From contig NZ_LVZK01000001.1 of NCBI RefSeq assembly GCF_001652275.1, positions 248,001-312,000 on the forward strand: DNA of 64,000 nucleotides, written 5' to 3'. A program made the translations under genes and the position numbers. The notes beneath the pieces are model-generated. The model saw only the letters and a list, made by a program, of their open reading frames with translations. It had not been told where the DNA came from and did no database searches. Shown here in pieces: positions 63,182-64,000 of this stretch. The stretch is from Peptidiphaga gingivicola. GTDB taxonomy: Bacteria > Actinomycetota > Actinomycetes > Actinomycetales > Actinomycetaceae. Numbering within the stretch: position 1 is the stretch's first letter; every line of letters starts with the position of its first letter.

Positions 63182-64000
63182 TCATACGCTTCGCGGCCTG
63201 GCGACGTCGATGTGGTATTTCGCCCGACTGCCCTTCACAACTGTGCGACAGTATTCGATCGGACGCCCATCGGCGTTGCGTGAGATGAGTCTGATCAGGA
63301 GCACAGGTTCGCTGCGCTCCTGCTTGAGCAACGCAGCCTCCCTGGCGCTCGGCAGGGCGGGCTGGATCGTTTGATGCCCGCTGACGAGGTCGACGCCAAA
63401 GCGCTGGGAAAGGTGCGTGTAGAGGGATGAGGACCCGAGATCCAAGGAAAGGAGCCCGGGGAAGAGATATTCGGGAAGGAAGACGTGTTCGAGGAGCAAC
63501 GGCTCGTCGCCGGCGATGCGCAAGCGCTCGATCGAGTAGACCGGAAGCCCCGAGGCAATGCCGAGCCGGTCCGCCGTCGACGGCGTCGATTCGGTGACTT
63601 CCTGGGTCAAGACGACCGTGCGCGGCTCCAGGCCGCGGACGGCCATCTCCGCCGTGAAGCTCGTCAGCTCGGCGAGCTGGCGCTCCACCGGGCTTTCGCT
63701 GACGAATGTCCCGCGCCCGCGGACGCGGTAGATCTGGCCTTCGCGGACGAGCTCGTCCAGAGCGCGCCGCACCGTGACGAGGCTGCACCCGTAGAACTTT
63801 CCGAGTTCGCGCTCCGTCGGGAGGCGATCCCCTGATTTCCACCGCCCGGCGTCGATTTCCCGGCGCAGAGCGCTGTATACCTGGTGGTAAAGGGGAACCG
63901 GACCCCTGACGAGGGCGGCGCCGGGCGCGTTCGAGGGCTCGTCCGTGCCGACGCGCGCATCGGATTCACCCACGCGGGCATCGGCTTCAGCCGCATGCAC
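63182..64000 (-). CDS. GntR-family (HutC/NagR type, UTRA) regulator, possibly incomplete at the 5' end
   Basis: A regulator of at least 272 aa that reaches the right edge. The DNA-binding domain reads PLYHQVYSALRREIDAGRWKSGDRLPTERELGKFYGCSLVTVRRALDELVREGQIYRVRGRGTFV, with the winged HTH near 38-100. The UTRA ligand domain follows (LPVYSIERLRIAGDEPLLLEHVFLPEYLFPGLL, near 150-185). The first visible codon is GTG at 64000, which may or may not be the true start. It is the first gene of the glycan operon and probably senses an amino-sugar phosphate, like NagR/DasR. Confidence 0.88.
   Translation of the reverse strand: MHAAEADARVGESDARVGTDEPSNAPGAALVRGPVPLYHQVYSALRREIDAGRWKSGDRLPTERELGKFYGCSLVTVRRALDELVREGQIYRVRGRGTFVSESPVERQLAELTSFTAEMAVRGLEPRTVVLTQEVTESTPSTADRLGIASGLPVYSIERLRIAGDEPLLLEHVFLPEYLFPGLLSLDLGSSSLYTHLSQRFGVDLVSGHQTIQPALPSAREAALLKQERSEPVLLIRLISRNADGRPIEYCRTVVKGSRAKYHIDVARPRSV

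Overview
This window looks like a chromosomal segment of a GC-rich, Gram-positive actinobacterium, probably from the Actinomyces/Schaalia part of Actinomycetales. The evidence is the GC-rich codon use, the GTP-dependent PEP carboxykinase, the pyrE-trmH-fba neighbourhood, a LAFTG-anchored surface protein (LAXTG is the actinobacterial sortase E type), two LppM-type lipoproteins and two WXG-type secretion modules. The species cannot be named from sequence alone. I saw no rRNA, tRNA, CRISPR array, insertion sequence or prophage.

Layout. 1-12.8 kb: the start of purD, a sortase-anchored adhesin, pckG, two paralogous LppM-like lipoproteins, purA and glgP. 12.9-17 kb: a sugar ABC importer (binding protein, two permeases, no ATPase) with a DUF624 membrane protein. 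17.5-24 kb: fba, a SpoU/TrmH methyltransferase, pyrE, an AT-rich orphan gene that may encode a type VII secretion substrate, lemA and an SDR. 24-31.6 kb: a two-gene restriction-modification system (endonuclease XamI-like), exonuclease III, an amidase, a divergent pair of LURP-one-like proteins and a MazF toxin with a ribbon-helix-helix antitoxin. 32-45.4 kb: a catabolic island with a family III CoA-transferase, a 2-hydroxyacyl-CoA dehydratase activator, both dehydratase subunits, an aldo/keto reductase, an OFA-type MFS transporter, a fragment of a family I CoA-transferase, a CaiA-like acyl-CoA dehydrogenase, an intact family I CoA-transferase and an acyl-CoA ligase. 45.6-55.7 kb: two toxin-like modules, each with a small helical partner, a WXG-motif enzyme and a signal-peptide protein. 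One enzyme is a calpain-type protease and the other a DUF1023 alpha/beta hydrolase followed by a tandem-duplicated lipoprotein. Between them lie a broken AAA ATPase, a TetR regulator, a HAD phosphatase, a HicB antitoxin whose hicA toxin is frameshifted by a 55-bp duplication, and a serine hydrolase. 56-64 kb: a minus-strand glycan operon of GntR regulator, binding protein, two permeases, SIS-domain enzyme and clan A glycoside hydrolase.

How the genes work together. The 32-45 kb island carries the main parts of a reductive 2-hydroxyacid pathway: CoA activation, radical dehydration to an enoyl-CoA, and enoyl-CoA reduction. It resembles the clostridial HadAIBC-AcdB and FldAIBC systems or an acrylate pathway. 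No electron-transfer flavoprotein or obvious 2-hydroxyacid dehydrogenase is present in the window. The two WXG modules share gene order and translational coupling, and suggest secreted effectors with linked surface lipoproteins that may give immunity.

A further theme is degenerate tandem repeats of 17-23 bp in several intergenic gaps (18, 17, 19-20, 21, 23 and 20 bp units), with no recognisable mobile element.
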